Assembly: GCF_044458865.1 (NCBI RefSeq) | Contig: NZ_JBITIH010000010.1 | Location: 1-64,000, forward strand | DNA length: 64,000 bases | From: Micromonospora_G sp044458865 | Lineage (GTDB): Bacteria > Actinomycetota > Actinomycetes > Mycobacteriales > Micromonosporaceae | Direction: 5' to 3' | Notes under the pieces: generated by a model | What the model saw: the letters and a program-made list of their open reading frames with translations, nothing else | Told to the model about the DNA's origin: nothing | Databases searched by the model: none | Program-made: the position numbers and the translations under genes | Part shown: positions 1 to 7,127 of the stretch, piece by piece | How positions within the stretch are numbered: the first letter of the stretch is position 1 | Layout of the letters: every line of letters begins with the position of its first letter

Positions 1-182
1 ACATGCCCATCGCCCGCGACGTCACCCCCACCCTCACCACCGTCCGCCTCCCCCTCGCCGAAATGGGCGCCCGCGCCATGACCCTCGCCCTCCAGGAAGC
101 CGACCCGGCCAACCATCACCAGGTCGAGCACGTGCCGGCGGAACTCATCCGCCGGGAGAGCACCGCGCCACCCGGGCGGTAG
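1..182 (+). CDS. LacI-family transcriptional regulator, C-terminal end (partial)
   Basis: Only the last ~60 residues are in the window; the gene begins upstream. The reading frame ends at a TAG at 180-182. The sequence TPTLTTVRLPLAEMGARAM followed by VPAELIRRESTAPP matches the end of the periplasmic-binding-like effector domain of LacI/GalR regulators, where a 'PPLTTVRQP..EMG..A' segment and a terminal 'L.....RESTAPP' are diagnostic. These proteins repress sugar-use genes until a sugar binds. The DNA-binding end and target genes lie outside the window. Family call is firm; ligand unknown. Confidence 0.85.
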   Translation, partial: MPIARDVTPTLTTVRLPLAEMGARAMTLALQEADPANHHQVEHVPAELIRRESTAPPGR

Positions 183-255
183 CCGGGAGAACCACCGGGG
201 CGAATCGGCCCGGCGGACTTGCGCCGACAGTCGAACATGTGTTCGGATCAGGGTC

Positions 256-1311
256 ATGCGCTGGGAAAACCTTTCCTTCGCCGCGGTCGGGGCCGGGGCG
301 ACCGAAGCGTCGGAGCCGGCGGCACCACCCTTGCCGCTGGCGCTGCCGGACGCGGTCGCCCGGACCTTCGACACCCCTGGCTTCGCCGGGATGACCTTCT
401 ACGAGGTGCGCGCAAAGTCGATCATCAATCGGGTCCCCGGCGCCTCCCGCGTTCCGTTCGAATGGACGATCAACCCGTACCGGGGCTGCTCACACAGTTG
501 CGTCTACTGCTTCGCCCGGAACACCCACACCTACCTCGACCTCGACGCGGGGCAGGACTTCGACCGCAAGGTGGTCGTGAAGGTCAACGCCGGCGAACTG
601 GTCCGACGCGAGTTGGCCGCACCGAAGTGGCGCGGCGACCACCTGGCCATGGGCACCAACGTCGACTGCTACCAGCGGGCCGAGGGCAAATACCGGCTGA
701 TGCCGCAGATCCTGGCCGCGCTGCGCGACTTCGCCAACCCGTTCTCGATCCTCACCAAAGGCACCCTGCTCCTGCGGGATCTGCCCCTGCTGCGGCAGGC
801 CGCGGCGGTGACCCGGGTCGGCATCTCGTACTCGGTCGGGTTCGTCCACGAGGAGCTGTGGCGCTCGGTCGAGCCGGGAACCCCCAGTCCACGGCGCCGG
901 CTCGACGCGATCAGACAACTGACCGACGCCGGTTTCCCGGTCGGGGTGCTGATGGCCCCGATCCTGCCCGGCCTCACCGACACCGACGACTCGATCGAGG
1001 CGACCGTCTCGGCGCTCGCCTCGGCCGGGGCGGCGAGCGTGACGCCAATCCCGCTGCACCTGCGTCCCGGCGCCCGGGAGTGGTACGCGAGCTGGCTGGG
1101 CCGGGAGCACCCGGCCCTGCTACCCCGCTACCGCGAGCTGTACGGCAACGGTTCCTACCTGCCGCAGAGTTATCAGCGGGAGATCGTCGCCCGGGTACGG
1201 ATGGCGGCCCGCCGGCACGGCCTGCTCCGCTCCGAACCGGGTGACACCCGACAGGTGCCGACGGCGACGGTCCCGGCACCGACCCCGGTCGAGCAGCTCA
1301 CCCTGCTCTGA
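256..1311 (+). CDS. Rv2578c-type radical SAM protein
   Basis: A 351-residue radical SAM enzyme related to spore photoproduct lyase-like proteins. The [4Fe-4S]-binding CxxxCxxC motif is at Cys78, Cys82 and Cys85 (RGCSHSCVYCF), followed by a TIM-barrel-like region. The N-terminus MRWENL and the segment INPYRGC are typical of the actinobacterial Rv2578c family, which supports the ATG at 256. The substrate of this family is not established; the enzyme presumably cleaves S-adenosylmethionine to start radical chemistry. A partial C-terminal tail (about 35 residues, Thr/Pro-rich) looks disordered. It is followed after 29 nt by a CoA-binding protein gene on the same strand, which has its own promoter-like hexamer. 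Confidence 0.9.
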   Translation: MRWENLSFAAVGAGATEASEPAAPPLPLALPDAVARTFDTPGFAGMTFYEVRAKSIINRVPGASRVPFEWTINPYRGCSHSCVYCFARNTHTYLDLDAGQDFDRKVVVKVNAGELVRRELAAPKWRGDHLAMGTNVDCYQRAEGKYRLMPQILAALRDFANPFSILTKGTLLLRDLPLLRQAAAVTRVGISYSVGFVHEELWRSVEPGTPSPRRRLDAIRQLTDAGFPVGVLMAPILPGLTDTDDSIEATVSALASAGAASVTPIPLHLRPGAREWYASWLGREHPALLPRYRELYGNGSYLPQSYQREIVARVRMAARRHGLLRSEPGDTRQVPTATVPAPTPVEQLTLL

Positions 1312-1328
1312 ACGGCTCCCGGCGGAGC

Positions 1329-1334
1329 TAGAGT
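1329..1334 (+). promoter_or_regulatory. Candidate -10 element for a leaderless transcript (CoA-binding protein)
   Basis: TAGAGT fits the actinobacterial TANNNT -10 consensus and lies 6 nt before the GTG at 1341, with no Shine-Dalgarno sequence between them. No convincing -35 is visible. This supports transcription beginning at or next to the GTG. Confidence 0.45.
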
Positions 1335-1340
1335 CGGCGG

Positions 1341-1748
1341 GTGCGAGATGCCCGACAGATCCTGGTCGACGCCAAGGTGATCGCCGTGGTCGGCGCCGCC
1401 CGCGATCCACGGAAGGCGGCCCACCAGGTGCCACTCCAGATGCAGCGGTACGGCTGGCGGATCATCCCGGTCAACCCGGTCGCCGACGAACTCTTCGGCG
1501 AGAAGGTCTACCGGTCACTGGCCGACATCCCGCACCCGGTCGACCTGGTCGACATCTTCCGTCCGGCCCGGGACGCGGTCGAGGTGGTGCGGGCGGCGAT
1601 CGCGATCGGCGCCCCGGCGGTCTGGCTACAGCTCGGCATCGTCTCGGCCGAGGCGCGGCAACTCGCCGAGGAGGCCGGCATCGACTACGTCGAGGACCGC
1701 TGCCTGGTGATCGAGCGAGCGATCGGCAACCTGAACCAGCTCTCCTGA
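1341..1748 (+). CDS. CoA-binding domain protein (YccU-like)
   Basis: A 135-residue single-domain Rossmann protein of the CoA_binding_2 family. The nucleotide-binding turn is IAVVGAARDPRK near residues 13-24, followed by the conserved GWRIIPVNP and the later AVWLQLGI. Proteins of this family bind CoA or dinucleotides; their cellular role is not defined. The GTG start at 1341 is preferred because the family begins just before the first beta strand and because a -10-like TAGAGT sits 6 nt upstream. It follows the radical SAM gene by 29 nt, but the likely own promoter argues against strict co-transcription. Confidence 0.85.
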   Translation: MRDARQILVDAKVIAVVGAARDPRKAAHQVPLQMQRYGWRIIPVNPVADELFGEKVYRSLADIPHPVDLVDIFRPARDAVEVVRAAIAIGAPAVWLQLGIVSAEARQLAEEAGIDYVEDRCLVIERAIGNLNQLS

Positions 1749-1814
1749 TCCCGTACTCCGCACCGACGGCGGTCCGGGTCTCGGACACGAGGACCAGGGT
1801 GGATGTGTACGTAG

Positions 1815-1820
1815 TAAACT
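1815..1820 (+). promoter_or_regulatory. Candidate -10 element for leaderless tetR-type gene
   Basis: TAAACT (TANNNT) lies in a locally A+T-rich stretch (1806-1820) and ends 6 nt before the ATG at 1827; no Shine-Dalgarno is present. The start codon would be at the transcript 5' end. The -35 region is weak. Confidence 0.5.
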
Positions 1821-1826
1821 TGCCCG

Positions 1827-2507
1827 ATGGTTGGCACCCGGCGGGAGAGCACGACCCACCGTGGGCTCGACCCCGACAAGATCGTGGCGAGCGCACTGGC
1901 CGTCGCCGACGCCGACGGACTGGGCGCGGTGACCATCCGACGCCTGGCCCAGCAGCACGACGTCACCCCGATGGCCCTCTACCGGCACTTCCGCGACAAG
2001 GACGAGCTGCTCGACGCGATCGCCGACCGGTTGCTCTCCGCCGTCGCGCTCCCGGAACCGGACAACCGGCCGTGGCACGAGCAGACCCGGGACGTGCTCT
2101 CCGCTTTTCTCGCCGCCCTGCGCCCCCACCCGAACGTCGCCCAGCTCACCCTCGCCCGGATCCTCACCTCGGCACCCGGGCTCGCCCTGGCCGAACGGAC
2201 CCTGGCGCTGCTGCACGAGGCCGGATACCAGACCGACCACGCGGCCCGGCTCGGCCGCCAGGTCATCTGCTCGTTGATCACCCTGGTCAGCACGGAGCCG
2301 GGCGTCGGGCAGCACGGTAACGCCGAGGACCGGGAGGACGCCGTACGCGCGGAGACGGCCAAGCTCGCCGCGCTACCGCCGCGTCGCTATCCGCACGTCG
2401 TCGCCGCCGCTGGCGCGCTCACCTCCGTCGACCGCCAGGAGGACTACTACCGGCTCGGTCTCGATCTCGCCGTCGCCGGCCTGCGCGGGGTGTCGCCGGC
2501 CCACTGA
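1827..2507 (+). CDS. TetR-family transcriptional regulator
   Basis: A 226-residue one-component repressor. The N-terminal helix-turn-helix spans about residues 30-65 (AVTIRRLAQQHDVTPMALYR then HFRDKDELLDAI), the TetR signature. The C-terminal ~150 residues, including the stretch RPHPNVAQLTLARI, resemble the tetracycline-repressor C-terminal ligand-binding domain. The ligand cannot be read from sequence. No obvious divergent target exists: the upstream neighbour runs in the same direction and the downstream neighbour encodes a DUF4190 membrane protein after a 98-nt gap. It may autoregulate through the A+T-rich segment just upstream of the start. Confidence 0.92.
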   Translation: MVGTRRESTTHRGLDPDKIVASALAVADADGLGAVTIRRLAQQHDVTPMALYRHFRDKDELLDAIADRLLSAVALPEPDNRPWHEQTRDVLSAFLAALRPHPNVAQLTLARILTSAPGLALAERTLALLHEAGYQTDHAARLGRQVICSLITLVSTEPGVGQHGNAEDREDAVRAETAKLAALPPRRYPHVVAAAGALTSVDRQEDYYRLGLDLAVAGLRGVSPAH

Positions 2508-2605
2508 GACGACGACCCGTCCTCTTCACCGGCCGGTCAGTCGACTCATCCGCCGTCCACGGCTTCCCTGGTCAAGTAGCGTCCGGGACGAGGAGGGCGA
2601 CAGGT

Positions 2606-3061
2606 ATGAGCTATCCACCACCAGGCGAAGACCCCGATCCCCACCAGCCACCACCGCAGTACGGCCAGCAAGAGCAGTACGGCCCACCCGAGCAGTACGG
2701 CCAGTACGGCCAGCAGCCGGGCCAGTACGGGTACTACGGCCAGCCTGGTCAGTACGGGCAGCCGGGCCTATACGGGCAACCGCCGCCCGGCGGTTATCCG
2801 CCCGGCTACGGACGGCCGGCCGGGACCAACGTACTGGCGATCCTGTCGCTGGTCTTTGCGTTCGTCTTCGCGCCGGCCGGCATCGTCCTCGGGCACATCG
2901 CCCGCCGGCAGATCAGGCAGAGTGGTGAGCAGGGCAACAGCCTGGCCACTGCCGGACTGGTACTCAGCTACCTCTTCACCGCGCTCTACTTCGTCTTCTG
3001 CTGCGGCTGGTTGGCGCTGGGAATCTGGGGCGGTGACGACTTCGGCGGCGGCTCCTACTGA
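2606..3061 (+). CDS. DUF4190 membrane protein with Tyr/Gln/Pro/Gly-rich N-terminal tail
   Basis: A 151-residue protein. Residues 1-72 are low-complexity, built of QYGQ/PGQYG-like repeats, and probably form a disordered cytoplasmic tail. Residues ~73-140 hold two hydrophobic helices around the conserved GIVLGHIARRQIRQSGEQG turn, the DUF4190 signature. The function of DUF4190 is unknown; it occurs widely in actinobacterial membranes. The start is supported by a GAGGAGG Shine-Dalgarno about 10 nt upstream. A paralogue lies at 4138-4824, on the other side of a convergently transcribed SDR gene. Confidence 0.9.
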   Translation: MSYPPPGEDPDPHQPPPQYGQQEQYGPPEQYGQYGQQPGQYGYYGQPGQYGQPGLYGQPPPGGYPPGYGRPAGTNVLAILSLVFAFVFAPAGIVLGHIARRQIRQSGEQGNSLATAGLVLSYLFTALYFVFCCGWLALGIWGGDDFGGGSY

Positions 3062-3097
3062 TCGGCGCCGAACCGGGCCGACCAACCGGCGCGCCGC

Positions 3098-4015
3098 CTA
3101 CCGGAACTGTGCCTCCCGCACGCTGTTGCCACCGTCGACGACGAGCATCTGCCCGGTGATGTACGAGGCCGCCGGCGAGCAGAGGAAGGTGATCGCCGCG
3201 GCGACCTCGTCCGGGGTGCCCGGGCGACCGACCGGCGTACCCAGGCCCTGCTTGATTTCAGCCATGGTGGATGCTGCGGTGTAGATCGTGCCCGGCGCCA
3301 CCGCGTTGACCGTGACGCCGTCGGCGACCATCTCCATCGCGAGCGCCCGGGTCAGCCCCACCACACCGGCCTTCGCCGCGGCGTAGGCCGCCTCGGTCGG
3401 CAACGCGTTCACCGGCCCGGCGGTCGCGGCCAGGTTCACGATCCGGCCCCAGCCCCGCTCGGCCATGCCACCGATGAAGGCGCGGCTGCACAGGAAGGCG
3501 GTGGTCAGGTTGCGCTCGATCTCACCGTGCCACTCGTCGTAGCTGAGCTGGGCCACCGGACGCAGCACCTCCGGGCTCGCCCGGCTGGCCAGGCCGGCAT
3601 TGTTGACCAGCACCTCGACCTCGCCGAGTTGCTCGGCGATGGCATCCGCGAGCGCCCCCACCTCGGCCTCGTCGGTCAGGTCGGCGACGAACCCGGTCGC
3701 CCCCAGTTCGGTAGCCCGCTCGTGGATCCGGCGGGTGGTCGACACGATCGCCACCCGCGCGCCCAGGTCGCGCAACCGGCGAGCGGTGGCGTACCCGATG
3801 CCGTCCGGACTGCCCGCACCGGTGACCAACGCGACCCGGCCGTCGAGCCGGAGCGTGATCGGTTCGGCATCGGGCAGGGAGGTCGGCTCGTCGGAGTCGT
3901 CGGCCGGGCCGGCGCCCGGCGGGAGAGTCCGGGAGCGGCGAGCCAGTGCGGAACGCGAGGCGTCCCGCCGAGGTCGGCTGCCGGCACGTTCACCGGCGCG
4001 CGCGTCGAATGCCAT
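3098..4015 (-). CDS. Short-chain dehydrogenase/reductase with atypical active site
   Basis: A 305-residue SDR. After an unusual Arg/Ser/Pro-rich N-terminal extension (~55 residues) come the nucleotide-binding TGAGSPDGIG (65-74), NNAG (138-141) and the catalytic YAAAK with Tyr211 and Lys215. At the place of the catalytic serine the sequence reads NLAATAG (194-200): Ala197 by alignment from the left, Thr198 by the usual 13-residue spacing to Tyr. The FabG-like C-terminus ends in ITGQMLVVDGG, so it resembles 3-oxoacyl reductases, but the substrate is unknown. The ATG at 4015 has an AGGA element 7 nt upstream; a shorter start is not available because no start codon lies in the extension close to the Rossmann fold. 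Confidence 0.85.
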   Translation of the reverse strand: MAFDARAGERAGSRPRRDASRSALARRSRTLPPGAGPADDSDEPTSLPDAEPITLRLDGRVALVTGAGSPDGIGYATARRLRDLGARVAIVSTTRRIHERATELGATGFVADLTDEAEVGALADAIAEQLGEVEVLVNNAGLASRASPEVLRPVAQLSYDEWHGEIERNLTTAFLCSRAFIGGMAERGWGRIVNLAATAGPVNALPTEAAYAAAKAGVVGLTRALAMEMVADGVTVNAVAPGTIYTAASTMAEIKQGLGTPVGRPGTPDEVAAAITFLCSPAASYITGQMLVVDGGNSVREAQFR

Positions 4016-4137
4016 GCCGCGATCCTGCCCGGTCCCGTCAATCCGGGCAACGCGGCACCCCCTGCGACACGGGGCGGATGTCAGTGGCGATCTCCGACTA
4101 CCCTGGCGGCGCATCCCTGCGTAGACGGAGAGACCTG

Positions 4138-4824
4138 ATGAGCGACCCCCAGCAGCCCGGCGGCTGGAACGCCCCACCCGGGAGCGGCCCCCAACCGGAG
4201 AGCCCCCAGACCCCGGCCCCCCAACCCCCGGCCGGCACGTCGGAGCCGACGGCGTACGTGCACCCGCCGGCGTACCCGGACCCGACCGCCTACCAGAATC
4301 CCGCCGTCTACCAGAACCCGACGGCGTACCAGGCTCCGACTGCGTACCAGGATCCGGCGAACCCGGGGGCGGTGGCGTACCAGTATCCGGCCGGCACGCC
4401 GGACCCGAACGCCTACCAGTACCCGACCGGTGCCACCGATCCGGCGGCCCAGCAGTACCAGCCGGGATACCCCGCACCGGGATACCCCGTCCCGGGCTAC
4501 CCGCCGGGGTACGGCTACCCGGCGCAGCAGCAGCAGCAGAACGGGCTGGCGGTCGCGTCGCTGGTCGTCTCCATCGTCGGTGTGCTCGGGCTCTGCGGCT
4601 ACGGCCTCGGCGGTTACCTGGGCATCGTCGGCGCGATCCTCGGCCACGTGGCCAAGCGGCAGATCCGCGAGCGGGGCGAGAGCGGTGGCGGTTTGGCGAC
4701 CGCCGGCATCATCACCGGTTGGATCGCGGCCGGGATCGCCGTACTCGCCACCGCGGCGATCATCATCTTCTTCGCCGTCCTCGCGAACAACCCGGACGCC
4801 TTCGACTCCTCGTACACGTACTGA
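4138..4824 (+). CDS. DUF4190 membrane protein with TAYQ/YQNP-type repeats
   Basis: A 228-residue paralogue of the protein at 2606-3061. Residues 1-130 are a Pro/Gln/Tyr/Thr-rich tail containing about ten irregular copies of an AYQxP pentamer. The DUF4190 core follows, with two membrane helices (about 140-165 and 190-215) flanking the conserved GAILGHVAKRQIRERGESGG. The start at 4138 is supported by GGAGAG 6 nt upstream and by the repeat tail beginning soon after. Function unknown; the tail suggests multivalent protein contacts at the membrane. It is followed by a strong inverted repeat and a convergent gene. Confidence 0.9.
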   Translation: MSDPQQPGGWNAPPGSGPQPESPQTPAPQPPAGTSEPTAYVHPPAYPDPTAYQNPAVYQNPTAYQAPTAYQDPANPGAVAYQYPAGTPDPNAYQYPTGATDPAAQQYQPGYPAPGYPVPGYPPGYGYPAQQQQQNGLAVASLVVSIVGVLGLCGYGLGGYLGIVGAILGHVAKRQIRERGESGGGLATAGIITGWIAAGIAVLATAAIIIFFAVLANNPDAFDSSYTY

Positions 4825-4848
4825 GCGGGACTGGCCGCGCGCCGATCC

Positions 4849-4884
4849 GACCGGCCGGTGGGAGCACCACCGGGCCGGCCGGTC
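4849..4884. terminator. Bidirectional terminator between convergent genes
   Basis: A perfect 10-bp inverted repeat GACCGGCCGG / CCGGCCGGTC around a 16-nt loop lies between the stop codons of the DUF4190 gene (+) and the CoA-ester lyase gene (-). There is no T-tract, which is common for actinomycete terminators. Confidence 0.55.
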
Positions 4885-4895
4885 GAGCGGTCAGC

Positions 4896-5849
4896 TCACT
4901 CCGGTCGCTCGAACACCGAGGTACGGCGCAGCCCGGCGGCCCGCCCCTTCGCGGCGACCACCAGCGCGAGCTTGCGTGACGCCTCGTCGATCATCTCGTT
5001 TCCGAGCATCACGGCACCGCGCTGTCCGCCCTCCGCCGAGGTGTAGTACTCGTACGCGTCGAGGATCAGCTCGGCGTGGTCGTAGTCCTGCTGCGAGGGT
5101 GCGTAGATCTCGTTCGCGGCCTCGATCTGGCCGGGATGCAGCACCCATTTGCCGTCGAAGCCGAGGACGGCCGAACGCCGGGCCGACTCGCGGAAGCCGT
5201 CGACGTCACGGATCTGCAGGAACGGCCCGTCGATCGCCTGCTTGTCGTAGGTACGCGCGGCCATCAGTAGTCGCATCAGGATGTAGTGGTACGGGTCACC
5301 GGGGTAACCCGGGATGAGCGCGCCGACCACCATCGACCTCATGTTGATCGAGGCCATGAAGTCCGCCGGCCCGAAGATGATCGTCTCGACCCGGGGCGAG
5401 GCAGCGGCGATGGCGTCGACGTTCACCAGCCCGGCGGCGTTCTCGATCTGCGCTTCGATGCCGATGCCGCCGACCGGCAGCCCGAGGGCACGTTCGATCT
5501 GGGTGAGCGTGAGGTCCAACCACTCCACGTGGCTGGCGCTCTGCACCTTCGGCAACATCAGGCAGTCCAGGTTGGCGCCCGCCCCCTCCACCACGTCGAC
5601 CACGTCGCGGTACGTCCACGGCGTGGTCAGGTCGTTCACCCGTACGGCACGGATCTTGCCGGCCCAGTCCCCCTCGTTGAGGACGGCGACGACGTTCTTG
5701 CGCGCCGCCGGCTTGGCCAGTGGCGCGACCGCGTCCTCCAGGTCCAGGAACACCTGGTCGGCCGGGAGCCCCTGGGCCTTGCCGAGCATCTTGACGCTCG
5801 ATCCGGGCACTGCGAGGCAGGACCGACGGGGACGGCCCGCTGTGCTCAT
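4896..5849 (-). CDS. HpcH/HpaI aldolase / CitE-like CoA-ester lyase
   Basis: A 317-residue TIM-barrel lyase of the citrate lyase beta / malyl-CoA lyase family. Visible signatures are RSCLAVPGSSVKML near the N-terminus, VFLDLEDAVAP (metal and substrate site), IEAQIENAAGLVN, IIFGPADFMASI and the C-terminal GFDGKWVLHPGQI. Members cleave or form C-C bonds in CoA thioesters such as malyl-CoA or beta-methylmalyl-CoA; in actinomycetes close homologues accompany the ethylmalonyl-CoA pathway, but no other genes of that pathway are visible here, so the substrate is left open. The ATG at 5849 has AGGAG 7 nt upstream. The gene is divergent from an SDR gene with 87 nt between them. Confidence 0.88.
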   Translation of the reverse strand: MSTAGRPRRSCLAVPGSSVKMLGKAQGLPADQVFLDLEDAVAPLAKPAARKNVVAVLNEGDWAGKIRAVRVNDLTTPWTYRDVVDVVEGAGANLDCLMLPKVQSASHVEWLDLTLTQIERALGLPVGGIGIEAQIENAAGLVNVDAIAAASPRVETIIFGPADFMASINMRSMVVGALIPGYPGDPYHYILMRLLMAARTYDKQAIDGPFLQIRDVDGFRESARRSAVLGFDGKWVLHPGQIEAANEIYAPSQQDYDHAELILDAYEYYTSAEGGQRGAVMLGNEMIDEASRKLALVVAAKGRAAGLRRTSVFERPE

Positions 5850-5924
5850 CGAGTGGCTCCTTTTCCGCATCCGGCCCAGCTCTGGCCGGCTCAAACGATC
5901 ACGACGGTCTTTGTGACCACACGG

Positions 5925-5930
5925 TAACCT
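5925..5930 (+). promoter_or_regulatory. Candidate -10 element for leaderless SDR gene
   Basis: TAACCT (TANNNT) ends 6 nt before the ATG at 5937. No Shine-Dalgarno is present. The 87-bp gap must also hold the promoter of the divergent lyase gene. Confidence 0.5.
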
Positions 5931-5936
5931 CGCGCC

Positions 5937-6821
5937 ATGACTGGCGATAACCGACCTGCGGAAGATGTTCCGGGTGTGACATCGCCCGCGCCGGCCACCT
6001 CCGGTCGCCGGTCCGGGCTCCGAGTGGTGGTCACCGGCGCCACCTCGGGCATCGGTCTGGCCGCCGCCACGGAGCTTGCCCTGCGGGGAGACGAGGTGGT
6101 CCTGGTCGGACGCGACCCGGCGCGCCTGGCCGCCGCCACCGACCAGGTGTACGACGCGAGCGGGCTGCGGCCGGCCAGTTTCCGGGCCGACTTCGCCGTA
6201 CTCGACGACGTCCGGCGGCTCGCCGGTGAACTGCGGACGGCGTACGACCGGATCGACGTGTTGGCGAACAACGCTGGCGCGGCCAGTCTGCACCCGGTGA
6301 CCACGGTGGACGGCTTCGAGCTGACCATGCAGGCGAACCACCTGGCGCCGTTCCTGCTGAACGTGCTGCTGCGGGACCGGCTGGACCGGATCGTGACCAC
6401 CGCCTCCGGCGCGCACCGGTGGGGCGTACTCGATCCGGACGACCTCTCCGCCGCCCTGCGCGACTACCGCCCGGCCCGGGCGTACGGCACCAGCAAGCAG
6501 GCGAACATTCTGACGACCGCCGAGGCTGCCCGGCGGTGGCCGGCGCCGCACGCGGTCTCGTACCACCCGGGCATGGTGCGTACCCGGTTCGCCAACGACA
6601 GTCCGCTGGTGGCGTTCTGGATGAAACGGGCGTGGTTCATGCGTACGCCGGCCAAGGGCGCGGAGACCCTGGTGTGGCTCACCCACCTGGCTTCCGAAGC
6701 GTTGACGAACGGGGGCTACTACGTGGACCGCGAACTGCGCGAGCCCTTGCCGCGCGCCGCCGACCCGGTGTTGGCAGCCCGGCTGTGGCAGGCGAGCGAA
6801 CGGGCGGTCGGACTGGGCTGA
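5937..6821 (+). CDS. Short-chain dehydrogenase (retinol dehydrogenase-like)
   Basis: A 294-residue classical SDR. After a 27-residue polar leader come TGATSGIG (33-40, NADP-binding), NNAG (111-114) and a complete catalytic set: Ser157 (TASGAH), Tyr183 and Lys187 (YGTSK). The YGTSKQAN and SYHPGMVRT segments resemble the WW-domain oxidoreductase/retinol dehydrogenase branch, which reduces hydrophobic carbonyls; the real substrate is unknown. It is divergent from the CoA-ester lyase gene. The downstream 306-nt gap holds the regulatory region of the next gene. Confidence 0.88.
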   Translation: MTGDNRPAEDVPGVTSPAPATSGRRSGLRVVVTGATSGIGLAAATELALRGDEVVLVGRDPARLAAATDQVYDASGLRPASFRADFAVLDDVRRLAGELRTAYDRIDVLANNAGAASLHPVTTVDGFELTMQANHLAPFLLNVLLRDRLDRIVTTASGAHRWGVLDPDDLSAALRDYRPARAYGTSKQANILTTAEAARRWPAPHAVSYHPGMVRTRFANDSPLVAFWMKRAWFMRTPAKGAETLVWLTHLASEALTNGGYYVDRELREPLPRAADPVLAARLWQASERAVGLG

Positions 6822-7127
6822 GCCGGCTCGACGCACGCACAACTGTCGCAAATTGACGGATTCAACTGTTTTGTCGGCAGTCACGGTGATGAATGCCGTT
6901 TTCTGTCCATAATCCGTCAGATTGGATATAGTGACCGGCACACTACGAAGAGTAGTATTCACGTAGAAGCAGCTAGCAGCTTCCGGGGCGGCAGGGCCCT
7001 CGATCATCGACCTTGTGGACCGACTCGAATCGTTGACTCGGCATTGTCGCCAGCAACCTGGGTGGGCTACTTAGTCAGGACGGGCAGCGCAGCCGCGCCG
7101 TGCGCCGCCCACCCCAAGGGCGAAGCT
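6822..7127 (+). promoter_or_regulatory. Upstream regulatory region of the beta-helix gene, with an 18-bp near-palindrome
   Basis: This 306-nt gap is unusually A+T-rich between 6840 and 6965. It contains TATAGT at 6927-6932, a plausible -10 element, and just downstream an 18-bp near-perfect palindrome (GAAGC-N-GCTAGC-N-GCTTC) at 6966-6983, placed where a repressor or leader hairpin would act. CTACG (6943-6947) and CGTAG (6962-6966) form a further small inverted repeat. I see no coding sequence and no recognisable c-di-AMP or c-di-GMP riboswitch. Confidence 0.4.

Noticed and set aside
6984..7127. Possible riboswitch in the leader of the beta-helix gene
   Set aside because: I looked for c-di-AMP (ydaO) and c-di-GMP (GEMM) core elements and did not see them.
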